Below are positions 1 to 7,876 of a stretch of 18,065 bases of DNA, piece by piece. The DNA lies in NCBI GenBank assembly GCA_038251315.1, contig JBBSBK010000079.1, forward strand, positions 1 to 18,065, written 5' to 3'. This DNA comes from JBBKXP01 sp038251315. GTDB lineage: Bacteria; Pseudomonadota; Alphaproteobacteria; Rhodobacterales; Rhodobacteraceae. The first letter of the stretch is position 1; every line of letters begins with the position of its first letter. Under the pieces are notes generated by a model. The model saw only the letters and a program-made list of their open reading frames with translations. It searched no databases and was not told the origin of the DNA. The position numbers and the translations under genes were made by a program.

Positions 1-1173
1 ACCGCGACCAAGTTCCGATCCGGGGATCGTGATGACCTCTACCCCGGCCTTGCGCAGCAACGTGTTGGAAAAGGTGTTACGCTCGTAGCCGACGACGACA
101 CCGGGCTCGAGGCACAGCAGGTTGTTGGCGTCATCCCACTGTTCACGGGCGGATTCGTAGGCATCGCCGCCGGTGGGCACAGTACGCAGCGCCTTGACGC
201 CGATAGCCTTGGCGACGACTTCGAGGAAAGGCTTTGTCTCGGTTTCCACGACGACCTTTTCGCCGTCACCCGGACGCAGACTGTAACAACGGATGGCATC
301 TGTCACTTCGGCAAAAACGGTGACCAGATCACGGTCGCAGAAGGTGAACACGGTATCGAGGTGCATCGCACTACGGGAGCGCGGAAACTGGCAGGCGATG
401 ACGCGTGTCGCCCCGCCACCCGAAAACAGCCCGCGCGCAATCTGCCCCACCGCCTGTGGCGTGGTGCGTTCGCCCATGCCGATCAGGACCGTGCCATTGC
501 CGATGGGCATGACATCGCCGCCCTCAACCGTGGCCGGGCCGTGATCCTGCATCGGGTCGCCCCACCAGATGGGGAATCCCGCATCCTTGAAATCGGGGTG
601 AAAGCGATAGATCGCGGCAAGGTTCAGCGTCTCCAGCCGCCGCGCGGCCCAGTGCATCGGGTTCAGCGTCACACCGCCGTAAATCCAGCAGGTCGTGTCG
701 CGGGTGAAGATGTGGTTGGGCAGCGGCGGCAGGATGAAATCGGCAGGCTCCAGCACGCCAGCGAGAACGCCGTTGGCAGGGATCGGCAGTTCGGCGCGAC
801 TCATCCCGCCGATCAGGATGGTGGACAGCAGGTCGGCGCTGATTTCCATCAGATGCGCGAGCAGATCATCGGACAGACCCACGCCGACGGTGTTGTCGTT
901 GACCCGCGCCTCGAGCAGCCAGCGGCGGGCGTCCATATCCGCCAGCGTCTCGGTCAGCATCTGGCGCAGAAACACCACCTCGACCCCGCGATTGCGCATG
1001 GCATCGACAAAGGTCATGTGTTCGATCCGCGCCTGTTTCACCCAGATCACATCATCAAACAGCAACTCGGCGCAGTTGGCCGGGGTCAGCCGCGCCATCG
1101 CCGCCCCCGGTTTGTGAACCATGACGCGGCGCAACTTGCCCGCCTCGGAGTGGACGCCATAAGTGATTGTCAT
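1..1173 (-). CDS. arcA: Arginine deiminase, 3' end off the window
   Basis: Hydrolyses L-arginine to citrulline and ammonia, the first step of the cytoplasmic arginine deiminase (ADI) pathway; citrulline then yields ornithine, carbamoyl phosphate and ATP. 391 codons are visible. The amidinotransferase-fold signatures are present in order: FTRDT (catalytic-type Asp), VEGGDV (Glu/Asp pair), MHLDTVFTF (catalytic His and Asp), and WDDANN near the end. The reading frame leaves the window just after GSELGRG, so the C-terminal segment carrying the nucleophilic Cys of the family is not visible; about 20 residues are missing compared with the usual length of about 410. The start ATG (1173-1171) overlaps the stop of the upstream transporter gene as ATGA, implying translational coupling. 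arcB and arcC would be expected beyond the left edge. Family assignment is firm; activity cannot be judged without the Cys. Confidence 0.95.
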   Translation of the reverse strand, partial: MTITYGVHSEAGKLRRVMVHKPGAAMARLTPANCAELLFDDVIWVKQARIEHMTFVDAMRNRGVEVVFLRQMLTETLADMDARRWLLEARVNDNTVGVGLSDDLLAHLMEISADLLSTILIGGMSRAELPIPANGVLAGVLEPADFILPPLPNHIFTRDTTCWIYGGVTLNPMHWAARRLETLNLAAIYRFHPDFKDAGFPIWWGDPMQDHGPATVEGGDVMPIGNGTVLIGMGERTTPQAVGQIARGLFSGGGATRVIACQFPRSRSAMHLDTVFTFCDRDLVTVFAEVTDAIRCYSLRPGDGEKVVVETETKPFLEVVAKAIGVKALRTVPTGGDAYESAREQWDDANNLLCLEPGVVVGYERNTFSNTLLRKAGVEVITIPGSELGRG

Positions 1174-2618
1174 GTGGGTGTTCCTTGTAAAACGACGCCA
1201 AGGCTGAGGGCAGCCATGATGATGATCGTCAGACCCAACAGCACGGGCCAGACAAAGCGCAGCCAGCGGTCATAAGGCACGCGGGCAATGGCGAGGCCAC
1301 CCATGACGACGGCAGACGTGGGGGTGACAAGGTTGACGATACCCGCCGCTGACTGGAACGCGGTGACGATCAGGCTGCGTTCAACCCCGGCGAAATCACC
1401 GACGGGGGCAAGGATCGGCATCGACAGCACAGCAAGGCCCGAGGTCGAGGGGACGAAGAACGACATCGCCACCTCGATCCAGTACATCACGTTGATGAAC
1501 ACGATCCGGTTCAGCCCGGTGACGGCGCCTTCGGCCCAATGCAGGATGGTGTCGGTCAAGTGCCCTGCGTCCATCACCACGACGATGCCGCGTGCCAGCC
1601 CGATGATCAGCGCGACACCCAGCAGGTCGCGCGCCCCGCCGACAAACGCCTCGACCAGACCCTTTTCGCCCAACCGTCCGATCAGGCCGATGCCGATGCC
1701 CGCGAACAGGAACAGCCCGCTCATTTCGGCCATCCACCAGCCGCCAAGGGACACGCCCCAGATCATCACCGCGAATGTCGCCCCGAACAGCAGCAGCACG
1801 ATCTTGTGCAAGCCGGTGAAATCGGTCGTGGCGTCGGAGCCGCGGCTGAAATGCGCCTCGTTCTCGGCCTTGCGGTCAAACACCAGCGACCGGGACGGAT
1901 CGGCCTTGACCCGTGCCGCATAGCGCATGACGTATGCCACCGTCCCCACGAAGGTCACGGCAAGAATGCCCAGACGCAGGATCAGCCCGTCGGTAAACGG
2001 CACGCCAGCGGCGTTCGACGCGATGACGGTCGAAAATGCGTTGACGGTTGACCCGAGCACGCCGATGCCCGCGCCCAGCAGGATCACCGCGACCGGGGTC
2101 ATCGCGTCATAGCCCGCCGCGATCATCACCGGGGTCAGCAAGACGTAGAATGCCAGCGTTTCCTCGGCCATGCCTTCGGTCGTGCCACCCAGGGCAAACA
2201 GTCCCATCAGGATCGGAATCATCCATTTTTCCCGCCCCTTCAGCCGCGTCATCGCGCGTTTGATGCCGGCGTCGATGGCCCCGGTGGCCGTGACCACCCC
2301 GATGAACCCACCGATCATCAGCACGAAAAGCGCCACGTCGATGGCGTTGGCGGTATAGCTGACCGGATCGTAGAACCCCGCAATAGGGGCAAGGATCACG
2401 TCGAAAAAGCCCTGCGGATTGGCATCGGTCAGGGCGTAAGTTCCGGCGACCGGAACGTCCTTGCCAAGGGCCTCAGAGGCAACGCGCTCGTACTGGCCTG
2501 CCGGGATGACCCAAGTCAGCGCCGCGACGATCACGATCAGCGCGAAGAGGATCGTGTAGGCTGAGGGAAAGCGGAACCGGACCGGTTCTTCGGGGGGCGT
2601 GGAGACAGGCGTGGGCAT
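1170..2618 (-). CDS. arcD: YfcC/DcuC-superfamily transporter, probable arginine:ornithine exchanger
   Basis: A polytopic inner-membrane carrier of the YfcC family (C4-dicarboxylate anaerobic carrier superfamily), 482 residues with about 12 hydrophobic segments. The family hallmark TWVIPAGQY lies just after the first membrane span, and the C-terminal half has an SFFVPSTSGLAVL re-entrant-like segment. Streptococcal ArcD belongs to this superfamily, and the ATGA overlap with arcA supports arginine import coupled to ornithine export; substrate is inferred from context. The frame stays open to an ATG at 2672, but that codon has no Shine-Dalgarno sequence and would lie near the predicted -10 element. 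The ATG at 2618-2616 has AAGGA (2630-2626) seven bases upstream and is chosen. An FNR-like dyad lies 84 bases upstream of this start. Confidence 0.85.
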   Translation of the reverse strand: MPTPVSTPPEEPVRFRFPSAYTILFALIVIVAALTWVIPAGQYERVASEALGKDVPVAGTYALTDANPQGFFDVILAPIAGFYDPVSYTANAIDVALFVLMIGGFIGVVTATGAIDAGIKRAMTRLKGREKWMIPILMGLFALGGTTEGMAEETLAFYVLLTPVMIAAGYDAMTPVAVILLGAGIGVLGSTVNAFSTVIASNAAGVPFTDGLILRLGILAVTFVGTVAYVMRYAARVKADPSRSLVFDRKAENEAHFSRGSDATTDFTGLHKIVLLLFGATFAVMIWGVSLGGWWMAEMSGLFLFAGIGIGLIGRLGEKGLVEAFVGGARDLLGVALIIGLARGIVVVMDAGHLTDTILHWAEGAVTGLNRIVFINVMYWIEVAMSFFVPSTSGLAVLSMPILAPVGDFAGVERSLIVTAFQSAAGIVNLVTPTSAVVMGGLAIARVPYDRWLRFVWPVLLGLTIIIMAALSLGVVLQGTPT

Positions 2619-2625
2619 GGATGCA

Positions 2626-2632
2626 TCCTTTT
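2626..2632 (-). promoter_or_regulatory. Ribosome binding site that decides the arcD start
   Basis: On the minus strand this reads AAAAGGA. AAGGA ends seven bases before the ATG at 2618-2616. The two upstream in-frame ATGs (2672 and 2645) have no comparable purine-rich stretch, so the shorter 482-residue protein is preferred over a 500-residue one. Confidence 0.7.
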
Positions 2633-2667
2633 CCAGCCTGGCCATGAACTGGCGGGGGGCTGCTGAA

Positions 2668-2709
2668 GGCATAGGTGATGAATTGCCGCCAGAGCATGAT
2701 CTATGTCAA
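2668..2709 (-). promoter_or_regulatory. Putative FNR/Dnr-type dyad and promoter of arcDA
   Basis: On the minus strand 2709-2696 reads TTGAC-ATAG-ATCAT, 8 of 10 matches to the FNR-family consensus TTGAT-N4-ATCAA with the TGA...TCA core intact. A weak -10-like TATGCC (2673-2668) is centred 32 bases downstream, the spacing expected for a class II FNR promoter with the site at -41.5. ADI operons are classically activated by Anr/FNR in other proteobacteria, which raises the prior. The -10 itself matches poorly, so the promoter call is tentative. Confidence 0.55.
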
Positions 2710-2739
2710 TCACAGAGGCAGTTTTGTACGAATTGAAAC

Positions 2740-2770
2740 GTGATCTGCGTAGTTCTGGTCAGCGCATCAC
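2740..2770. repeat. Imperfect inverted repeat between atpG and arcD
   Basis: Arms GTGAT(ct)GCG (2740-2749) and CGCATCAC (2763-2770) can form an 8-bp stem with a two-base bulge and a 13-base loop. On the minus strand it is followed by GTTTCAATT, a poor U-tract, so it could be a weak end to the ATPase transcript or an RNA-processing hairpin. Function is unknown. Confidence 0.3.
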
Positions 2771-2824
2771 AAATTCATGCAGACGAGGCCCTTCGGATGC
2801 CCTATTTCGATCCCTGCACCCGGA

Positions 2825-3667
2825 TCATCGTGCCGCTGCTGCCGCGGTGGCACCTGTACCAAGCTCGATGATCTCGGCTGTGATGGCCTCCTGCCGGACC
2901 CGACGCAGCGTAGCCTCAAACGTCTCCAGCTCACGCGCGATCTGGGTGCCTGCCGACGACATGGCCTGCATCCGGGCCTCGTTTTCGGCGGCAAAGGCGT
3001 GGAGTGCCGCCTTGCAGACCTGCGCGTTGAAATAATCCTGCCCCAGCGCGGCAATAAGAGTGGCTTCGGGCAGTTGCATCAGAGGGCGGTCCTGCGTGGC
3101 GGGCGGAAGATCGGTCAGATCGATCGGGAAAAGGCGCTGCCTGACCAGCGAAGGGCGACCCGCATCCCACTCGGTTGAGATGACATCGAGGCTGTCGATG
3201 CGCCCTTCGGCTACCGCATCATAGATCGCCGTTGTGATCCGGTCGGCCAGTTTCGGCACGCCTTGCGTGTGCGAGGGCAAGGGTGCCGTCCAGTACGGTT
3301 TCAGGCCGCGCGCGGTTGCGACGGACAGGCCACGCGTGCCAATCAAGAAAATTGTAGTCGGCCCTGCGACAACGCCGTCCAGAACACGTTCGCTGAACGC
3401 GCCCGCAAAACCCTGCTCGGCACCGAAAACCAGAAGGCCCGGCTTACCGCTACCGCTCTCGTGTGTCGCTGTGGATAACGTCCTGTCGGGTCCGAGGACG
3501 CGCGACATCGCCGCCGCGATGGTTGCGGCATAGCCGTCAACAGCAGTCACCTGGGTGCGGGCAACATGGGCGCGGGCAGCGGCGATGCCTTTCATCGCAT
3601 TCACGACCGCACCCAATTGGCGAATGCCGTCGATCCGGGCGGTGATGTCTGCCAGCCTTTCAGTCAT
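2825..3667 (-). CDS. atpG: N-ATPase gamma subunit (central rotor shaft)
   Basis: The gamma subunit forms the asymmetric coiled-coil shaft that turns inside the alpha3-beta3 head and couples it to the c-ring. 280 residues, close to the usual length. The N-terminal helix (residues about 1-40, IRQLGAVVNAMKGIAAARAH) and the C-terminal helix (about 215-270, ending RQEAITAEIIELGTGA) match the two conserved coiled-coil ends of the family; the middle Rossmann-like domain is more divergent, as usual. It is the last gene of the ATPase operon and starts in an ATGA overlap with atpA. The C-terminus ends in an Ala-rich tail. Assignment to the N-type comes from the operon, not from gamma itself. Confidence 0.95.
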   Translation of the reverse strand: MTERLADITARIDGIRQLGAVVNAMKGIAAARAHVARTQVTAVDGYAATIAAAMSRVLGPDRTLSTATHESGSGKPGLLVFGAEQGFAGAFSERVLDGVVAGPTTIFLIGTRGLSVATARGLKPYWTAPLPSHTQGVPKLADRITTAIYDAVAEGRIDSLDVISTEWDAGRPSLVRQRLFPIDLTDLPPATQDRPLMQLPEATLIAALGQDYFNAQVCKAALHAFAAENEARMQAMSSAGTQIARELETFEATLRRVRQEAITAEIIELGTGATAAAAAR

Positions 3668-5217
3668 GGGTTTGCCGATGGGGCAGGGTCTTTGGTGGCC
3701 CCTGTATTGTCATCGGAAAGAGACGCCACGAACCGTTTCATCACGCCGATCAACCCCTCGCGCAACTTCGGATCAAGCTTTCCCGTCTCGTCCATGGCAC
3801 TCAGAACCTCGGAAGCGTCCCTGTCGAGCACCGCCGGCAGTTCAGCCCGGAAGACCGTCACCGCCGCCAGCGGCACGGCATCCAGCAGTCCCGCCTGTAC
3901 GGCGATCATCAGGGCCACCTCGTCGGCGAGGCGAAATGGCGCATGTTGGGGCTGGCGCAAGATTTCCCTGATCCGCGCGCCGCGCGTAAGTTGGTCGCGT
4001 ACCCGGCCATCGGGCATGCCGCCAAATCGGGTGAATACCTCCAGCTCCAGAAACTGCGCATAATCCAGCCGGAGCGTCCCAGCCGCATTTCGCAACAAGG
4101 GCGCCTGCGTCTTGCCGCCCACGCGGCTGACGGACAGTCCCACATCTACGGCGGGCTTTTGGCCCTGATGGAACAATGCGGCATCCAGCACGATCTGCCC
4201 GTCTGTGATCGAGATCAGGTTGGTCGGGATATAGGCCGACAGGTTGCCTGAATCCGTCTCGGCAATCGGCAGGGCGGTCAATGAGCCGCCACCGCGTTCC
4301 TTGGAAAGCTTGGCGGCGCGTTCCAGCAGGCGGGCATGAATGTAGAAGACATCGCCCGGATAGGCCTCGCGCCCCGGCGACTGGCGGGTGAGAAGGGCAA
4401 TTTCGCGGTGGGTGGCGGCGTGTTTGGACAGATCGTCGATGACGATCAGCGCGTGCTGGCCCTTGTCACGGAAATACTCGGCCATGGTCATGCCCGCGTA
4501 GGGCGCGATCCATTGCAGGCCGGGGGCTGAGGCTGAACCTGCTACCAGCACGATGCAGCGGCTGAAATTGCCCCGGGCTTGAAGCGCGTCGATGGCACGC
4601 CGCACGCTCGAGGTTTTCTGCCCCACCGCGACGTAGATGCAGATCATGTCACTGTGCGCCTGGGCAATCAGCGTATCGATAGCCAGCGTGGTCTTCCCGG
4701 TGGAATGATCGCCGACGATCAGCTCGCGTTGGCCCCGGCCAAGGGCAAAAAGCGTATCGACCACGACGACCCCGGTCTGCACCGGCTCTGTCACCAGATC
4801 GCGCTCGATGATCGACGGGGCAGGGCGTTCGATCGGCAGATGCGCCTCAGCATCGATCGGCCCTTTGTCGTCGAGCGGGCGGCCCAACGGGTCAACAATC
4901 CGCCCCAACAAGGCGTCGCCCACCGGCACGTTGACGACTTCGCCAGTGCCGAACACCGCATCGCCCGCCTCGACATCCGTGGCGGCATCCAGCAGGACGC
5001 AACCGATCAGATCGGGGTCCAGCACCCGCGCAAAGCCGACCTGACCGCCCGCAAAGCGCAGCACCTCATCCAGTCGCACATCACGCAGGCCCGAAATCAT
5101 CGCAACGCCGTCGCCGATCTCCTCGACCCGGCCCCGGTGTTCGGCGCGTGGACCGAACGCGACGTCCTTCAGTACGTCGTTTGCCGTCGCGACCCAGTCG
5201 GCGGTATCAGGCGGCAT
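3664..5217 (-). CDS. atpA: N-ATPase alpha subunit
   Basis: Non-catalytic nucleotide-binding subunit of the F1 head, 517 residues. The Walker A motif GDHSTGKT is at residues 169-176, the Walker B region LIVIDDLSKHA at about 257-267, and the arginine finger lies in VGLSVSRVGG (R365). The beta-barrel domain (about 27-95) is followed by the nucleotide domain and a C-terminal helical domain ending in a polar tail. The P-loop has HST where housekeeping alpha subunits usually have RQT, which fits a divergent second ATPase. The start overlaps the end of atpF by 11 bases, and the stop overlaps atpG as ATGA, so translation through the alpha-gamma junction is probably coupled. Confidence 0.96.
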   Translation of the reverse strand: MPPDTADWVATANDVLKDVAFGPRAEHRGRVEEIGDGVAMISGLRDVRLDEVLRFAGGQVGFARVLDPDLIGCVLLDAATDVEAGDAVFGTGEVVNVPVGDALLGRIVDPLGRPLDDKGPIDAEAHLPIERPAPSIIERDLVTEPVQTGVVVVDTLFALGRGQRELIVGDHSTGKTTLAIDTLIAQAHSDMICIYVAVGQKTSSVRRAIDALQARGNFSRCIVLVAGSASAPGLQWIAPYAGMTMAEYFRDKGQHALIVIDDLSKHAATHREIALLTRQSPGREAYPGDVFYIHARLLERAAKLSKERGGGSLTALPIAETDSGNLSAYIPTNLISITDGQIVLDAALFHQGQKPAVDVGLSVSRVGGKTQAPLLRNAAGTLRLDYAQFLELEVFTRFGGMPDGRVRDQLTRGARIREILRQPQHAPFRLADEVALMIAVQAGLLDAVPLAAVTVFRAELPAVLDRDASEVLSAMDETGKLDPKLREGLIGVMKRFVASLSDDNTGATKDPAPSANP

Positions 5218-5941
5218 CCTGCACCGCTTTTCGGACCTGCGTCAGGTCTGCCTGCCAGCTGTTGTGCAGGACGAAATGCGGGCTGCGCAGTTCAAGACCG
5301 GCAATCAGGGCGGGATCGGTAACGAACCGCAGATCAGGGGTGCCACCAAGGGCTGTCTTGACTGCCTTTTCGATTGTGTCCTGCTCTGCGCCCGTATCAA
5401 TGGCCGCGACGATCTCGATGCCCTTGGGATCGTCCGCCAGCGTCGCCCGGTCGGCGGCGGGCATCTTTTCGATGGCCTCGATCAGTTGAGCCAAAAAAGC
5501 GGACTGTACTGCGGGACCGTTCAGCCGCGCGAGAAGTTTCGCCGCGATCTTCAGCGACAGGTCAGATGCCTGCGTCGCATTGGCCTTGCGGGCGACCTCG
5601 GTGTTCTTCTCAATGGTGGACTTTGCGGCGGCCAGCATCGCGTCAGCCGTGGTGCGCGCCTCGGCAAGTGCCGCCTGTGTCGCGCTCTCTGCGTCTGCCT
5701 TGGCCGCTGCAAGGGCTGCGTTGCGCTCGGTTTCGATGCCCGTCCGGGCTTTCGACACCTCAGCCAGCGTCGCATCGGCCTTGGCCTGGGTCGCTTGTGC
5801 CGTCTCCATCGCAGCGCTGGCGGTCTCTTGGCGTTTGGCGATGGCGGCTGCAACAGGCCGCCAGAAAACGCGCGACAGAAGCCAGACAAGGATCAGGACG
5901 TTGACCGCCTGCAATCCCAATCCCCAGAAGTCGATTGTCAT
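5207..5941 (-). CDS. atpF: N-ATPase b subunit fused to a delta-like C-terminal domain
   Basis: The peripheral stalk subunit. Residues about 5-25 form a single membrane anchor (FWGLGLQAVNVLILVWLLSR), and 35-140 are a long Ala/Lys/Glu-rich helix typical of b subunits. At 244 residues it is much longer than an ordinary b subunit (about 160). Its last 70 residues (about 175-240) resemble the C-terminal half of the delta/OSCP subunit: a Gln/Glu-rich helix, then FVTDPALIAGLELR, then VLHNSWQADLTQVRKAV, comparable to the DPSLIGG...D.S...RL pattern of delta. As no separate delta gene exists in the operon, this domain probably bridges the stalk to the F1 head. atpE ends four bases upstream. Confidence 0.93.
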   Translation of the reverse strand: MTIDFWGLGLQAVNVLILVWLLSRVFWRPVAAAIAKRQETASAAMETAQATQAKADATLAEVSKARTGIETERNAALAAAKADAESATQAALAEARTTADAMLAAAKSTIEKNTEVARKANATQASDLSLKIAAKLLARLNGPAVQSAFLAQLIEAIEKMPAADRATLADDPKGIEIVAAIDTGAEQDTIEKAVKTALGGTPDLRFVTDPALIAGLELRSPHFVLHNSWQADLTQVRKAVQDAA

Positions 5942-5945
5942 GCGC

Positions 5946-6191
5946 TCAGGCCAGCAGCGGGTTGGCGAAAAGCAACAACAACGCGATTACCAGACAGTAG
6001 ATCGCCGTCGTCTCGATCATCGCGAGGCCGACGAACAGCGTGCGCGAGATCGTGTTTGCCGCCTCTGGCTGGCGCGCGATCGCCTCCATCGCGGCGGCGA
6101 CGGCGCGGCCTTCGGCTAATGCCGGACCGATGGAACCGAACGATACGGCAAGTGCGGCACAAAAGATGCTGGCGAGACGAAGATAATCCAT
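5946..6191 (-). CDS. atpE: N-ATPase c subunit (rotor ring)
   Basis: An 81-residue hairpin of two membrane helices that assembles into the ion-carrying rotor ring. The polar loop ARQPEA (39-44) is diagnostic. It carries two acidic residues in the membrane: E27 in helix 1 (GPALAEG) and E60 in helix 2 (IETTAIY). Aligned with the Ilyobacter tartaricus Na+ ring, E27, E60, T61, T62 and Y65 fall on Q32, E65, S66, T67 and Y70, so the side-chain ligand set is largely present. The related Burkholderia pseudomallei N-type ring has been reported to be H+-specific, so ion choice is open. Start overlaps the atpB stop as TGATG. Confidence 0.95.
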   Translation of the reverse strand: MDYLRLASIFCAALAVSFGSIGPALAEGRAVAAAMEAIARQPEAANTISRTLFVGLAMIETTAIYCLVIALLLLFANPLLA

Positions 6192-6904
6192 CAGGAGTCC
6201 TTATTCTTTGAGGGAGGGGCATTTTCGGCGTCCGTTGCCTGCGGCTGGCCTTCTTCGACGGTGGCGGAGATGAAGACCATCGCCAGAACCGCGAATATAT
6301 AGGCCTGCACCAGCCCGGTCAGCAGGTCGAGCGCCATCAGCGGGATCGGCACCAGCAGCCCAGCCAGCGAGGCGACGATGCCTACAATAAAGACGCCGCT
6401 CATCACGTTTCCGAACAGGCGGACGAACATCGAAAAGACGCGGGTGATGCTTTCGAGCATGTTCAACGGGATCATCACTGGATTGGGCGCGGCAAAGGAT
6501 TTCAGGTAGCCGCGCACGCCAGTGGCGCGCACGCCGAACCAAATCACCGACAGAAAGACGAGGACGGCAAGCGCCGCATCGGTTTCAAGCCGGGCAGTCG
6601 GCGGCTCCACGCCGGGAATGAGCGAGGACCAATTCGCCACGAGGATGAACATGAACAGGGTGCCGATGAAGCTCCGGTAGGGCGCTGGCTGTACCCCGGT
6701 CGTTTCGCGGATCTGGGTGTCGATCGTGATGACGATCAGTTCAAGGACCGCCTGCCTTTTCCCCGGCACCGGATCGAGCCGCCGGGTGAGCAAAGCCGCA
6801 CCCAGGATCAGGACGGCCATGATCGCCCAGGTGGTCACCACTGCCTGCGTGATGGGCACAGGCCCGATGGTAAACAGGACGACTGACGAGAGTGGCGAAT
6901 TCAT
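6191..6904 (-). CDS. atpB: N-ATPase a subunit (ion channel stator)
   Basis: Integral membrane stator that provides the ion half-channels next to the c-ring. 237 residues with five or six hydrophobic segments. The essential Arg of the family is seen as R162 in FSMFVRLFGN, and the conserved Gln of the last helix as Q200 in GLVQAYIFAVLAMVFIS. The sequence is followed by a polar C-terminal tail (about 217-237). It starts in an ATGA overlap with atpR and ends in a TGATG overlap with atpE, placing it between the accessory membrane proteins and the rotor gene, the expected N-ATPase position. Confidence 0.95.
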   Translation of the reverse strand: MNSPLSSVVLFTIGPVPITQAVVTTWAIMAVLILGAALLTRRLDPVPGKRQAVLELIVITIDTQIRETTGVQPAPYRSFIGTLFMFILVANWSSLIPGVEPPTARLETDAALAVLVFLSVIWFGVRATGVRGYLKSFAAPNPVMIPLNMLESITRVFSMFVRLFGNVMSGVFIVGIVASLAGLLVPIPLMALDLLTGLVQAYIFAVLAMVFISATVEEGQPQATDAENAPPSKNKDS

Positions 6905-7191
6905 TCAGCGGCCCCCGGCAAGCGTCGCAGCATCAGGACCTTTGCGCAGACAAGGCCTGCAAGTGCGGCCAGCAGGGCAAACCCGCCCGCCAGCACCGCG
7001 ACATAAAAACCGGCAGCCAACACGGCCAGCCGTCCAAAGGTCAGGGCGAGCGCCAGCAGCGGATGACCATGGCGGACGATCAAATTGGTCGTTTCGCGCA
7101 GCGCTCGGAAGTAGCCATAACCGAGCAGCAGTCCGCCAAGAAAACCCACCGGCAGTGTGATGGACAAAGGTAAAATCGTCAAATCGGTCAT
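6901..7191 (-). CDS. atpR: AtpR, accessory membrane protein of N-ATPase
   Basis: Found only in N-ATPase operons; role proposed in the literature is interaction with the extra carboxylate of the c subunit or assistance in ring assembly. 96 residues, three hydrophobic segments (about 10-28, 44-65, 68-88). Arginines R29, R32 (YFRALRETTN) and R54 (TFGRLA) sit at or within membrane segments, fitting a charge-compensating role. The open frame extends upstream to 7341, but that part is out of register with the family. The ATG at 7191-7189 overlaps the atpQ stop as ATGA and gives a normal family length, so it is chosen. Confidence 0.88.
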   Translation of the reverse strand: MTDLTILPLSITLPVGFLGGLLLGYGYFRALRETTNLIVRHGHPLLALALTFGRLAVLAAGFYVAVLAGGFALLAALAGLVCAKVLMLRRLPGAAE

Positions 7192-7466
7192 CGCGCGTTC
7201 ATCCATTTCCAAGCGGTCCAGCCGCCAAGGCAAAGGCCCAGCACCATGAGCGGGGCGGTCCAGAAGATGCCGCTTGCAAGCCGAGCGTCGAGCCAGCGGC
7301 CAAGGAACAGGCCCACGAGCGTTGGTGCGACAAAGATCCACCCCAGCACACCGATCTGCGCAAGGCGGCGGCCCACGGACAAATCGCCGTCACGCAGCCA
7401 GCGATCCCGCCGCGCACGGCGCAGGCGGGTTTCAACGATCAGCGGGTCGTCCTCGGGATCGGGCAT
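7188..7466 (-). CDS. atpQ: AtpQ, AtpI/AtpZ-like membrane protein of N-ATPase
   Basis: A 92-residue protein with a basic N-terminal cytoplasmic part (residues 10-35, rich in Arg) and two predicted membrane helices (about 36-57 and 67-87) separated by GRWLDARLASG. This layout resembles AtpI/AtpZ proteins, which help c-ring assembly or have been linked to cation uptake in other ATP synthases; that function is inferred here. Its place between atpC and atpR is the diagnostic N-ATPase arrangement. Starts in a TGATG overlap with atpC and ends in an ATGA overlap with atpR. Confidence 0.9.
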   Translation of the reverse strand: MPDPEDDPLIVETRLRRARRDRWLRDGDLSVGRRLAQIGVLGWIFVAPTLVGLFLGRWLDARLASGIFWTAPLMVLGLCLGGWTAWKWMNAR

Positions 7467-7876
7467 CAGCGGAGCGCCCCCGTGTCTGCGCCTGTATGCA
7501 ACCGGCTGACCATGCGTCGGATCGCGTTGAGTTGCAGTTGGACGGTCTCGACGCGGTCAATTCTTTCCGCGTCGACATCAGACTGGAACCGGGCCAGCAC
7601 GTCGCGGTCCAGCGTGGCAAGGTCATCACCCGCCACGGCCTCGCGCGTTGCAATCGCAACCGTGGTGCCGCTGGTCACAGTCAGGACGCCGCCCCGCACG
7701 GCGCAGAAACTCTCTTGTTTTGCGCGTCGCCAACTGACGATGGAGACAGTCAAGGTCGTCAGGAACGCGGCATGTCCGGGCAGGATACCGAAACCGCCGC
7801 TGGCATCTTCAGCGCGCAGACTGTCAATCTCGGCATCCACCACGACCGACAGCGGGGTGACGATCCGCAGTTTCAT
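7466..7876 (-). CDS. atpC: N-ATPase epsilon subunit
   Basis: Small rotor-stalk subunit that joins gamma to the c-ring and can inhibit ATP hydrolysis through its C-terminal helices. 136 residues, the normal length. The N-terminal beta-sandwich carries the conserved GGFGILPGHAAFLT stretch (residues 27-40), followed by the AVRGGVL strand; the rest (about 86-136) is the helical hairpin. It directly follows beta (ATGA overlap) and precedes atpQ, whereas in a standard operon epsilon is the last gene. This beta-epsilon-first order is typical of N-ATPases. Confidence 0.94.
   Translation of the reverse strand: MKLRIVTPLSVVVDAEIDSLRAEDASGGFGILPGHAAFLTTLTVSIVSWRRAKQESFCAVRGGVLTVTSGTTVAIATREAVAGDDLATLDRDVLARFQSDVDAERIDRVETVQLQLNAIRRMVSRLHTGADTGALR

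Noticed and set aside
361..1275. 304-codon plus-strand ORF opposite arcA
   Set aside because: It is antisense to a clear arginine deiminase, has biased composition from the opposite codon positions and shows no domain.
1288..2051. Long plus-strand ORFs opposite the YfcC-type transporter
   Set aside because: Shadow frames of a high-GC gene; no ribosome binding site or recognisable motif.
5264..6211. 315-codon plus-strand ORF opposite atpF and atpE
   Set aside because: It spans two well-identified genes on the other strand and looks like low-complexity shadow sequence.
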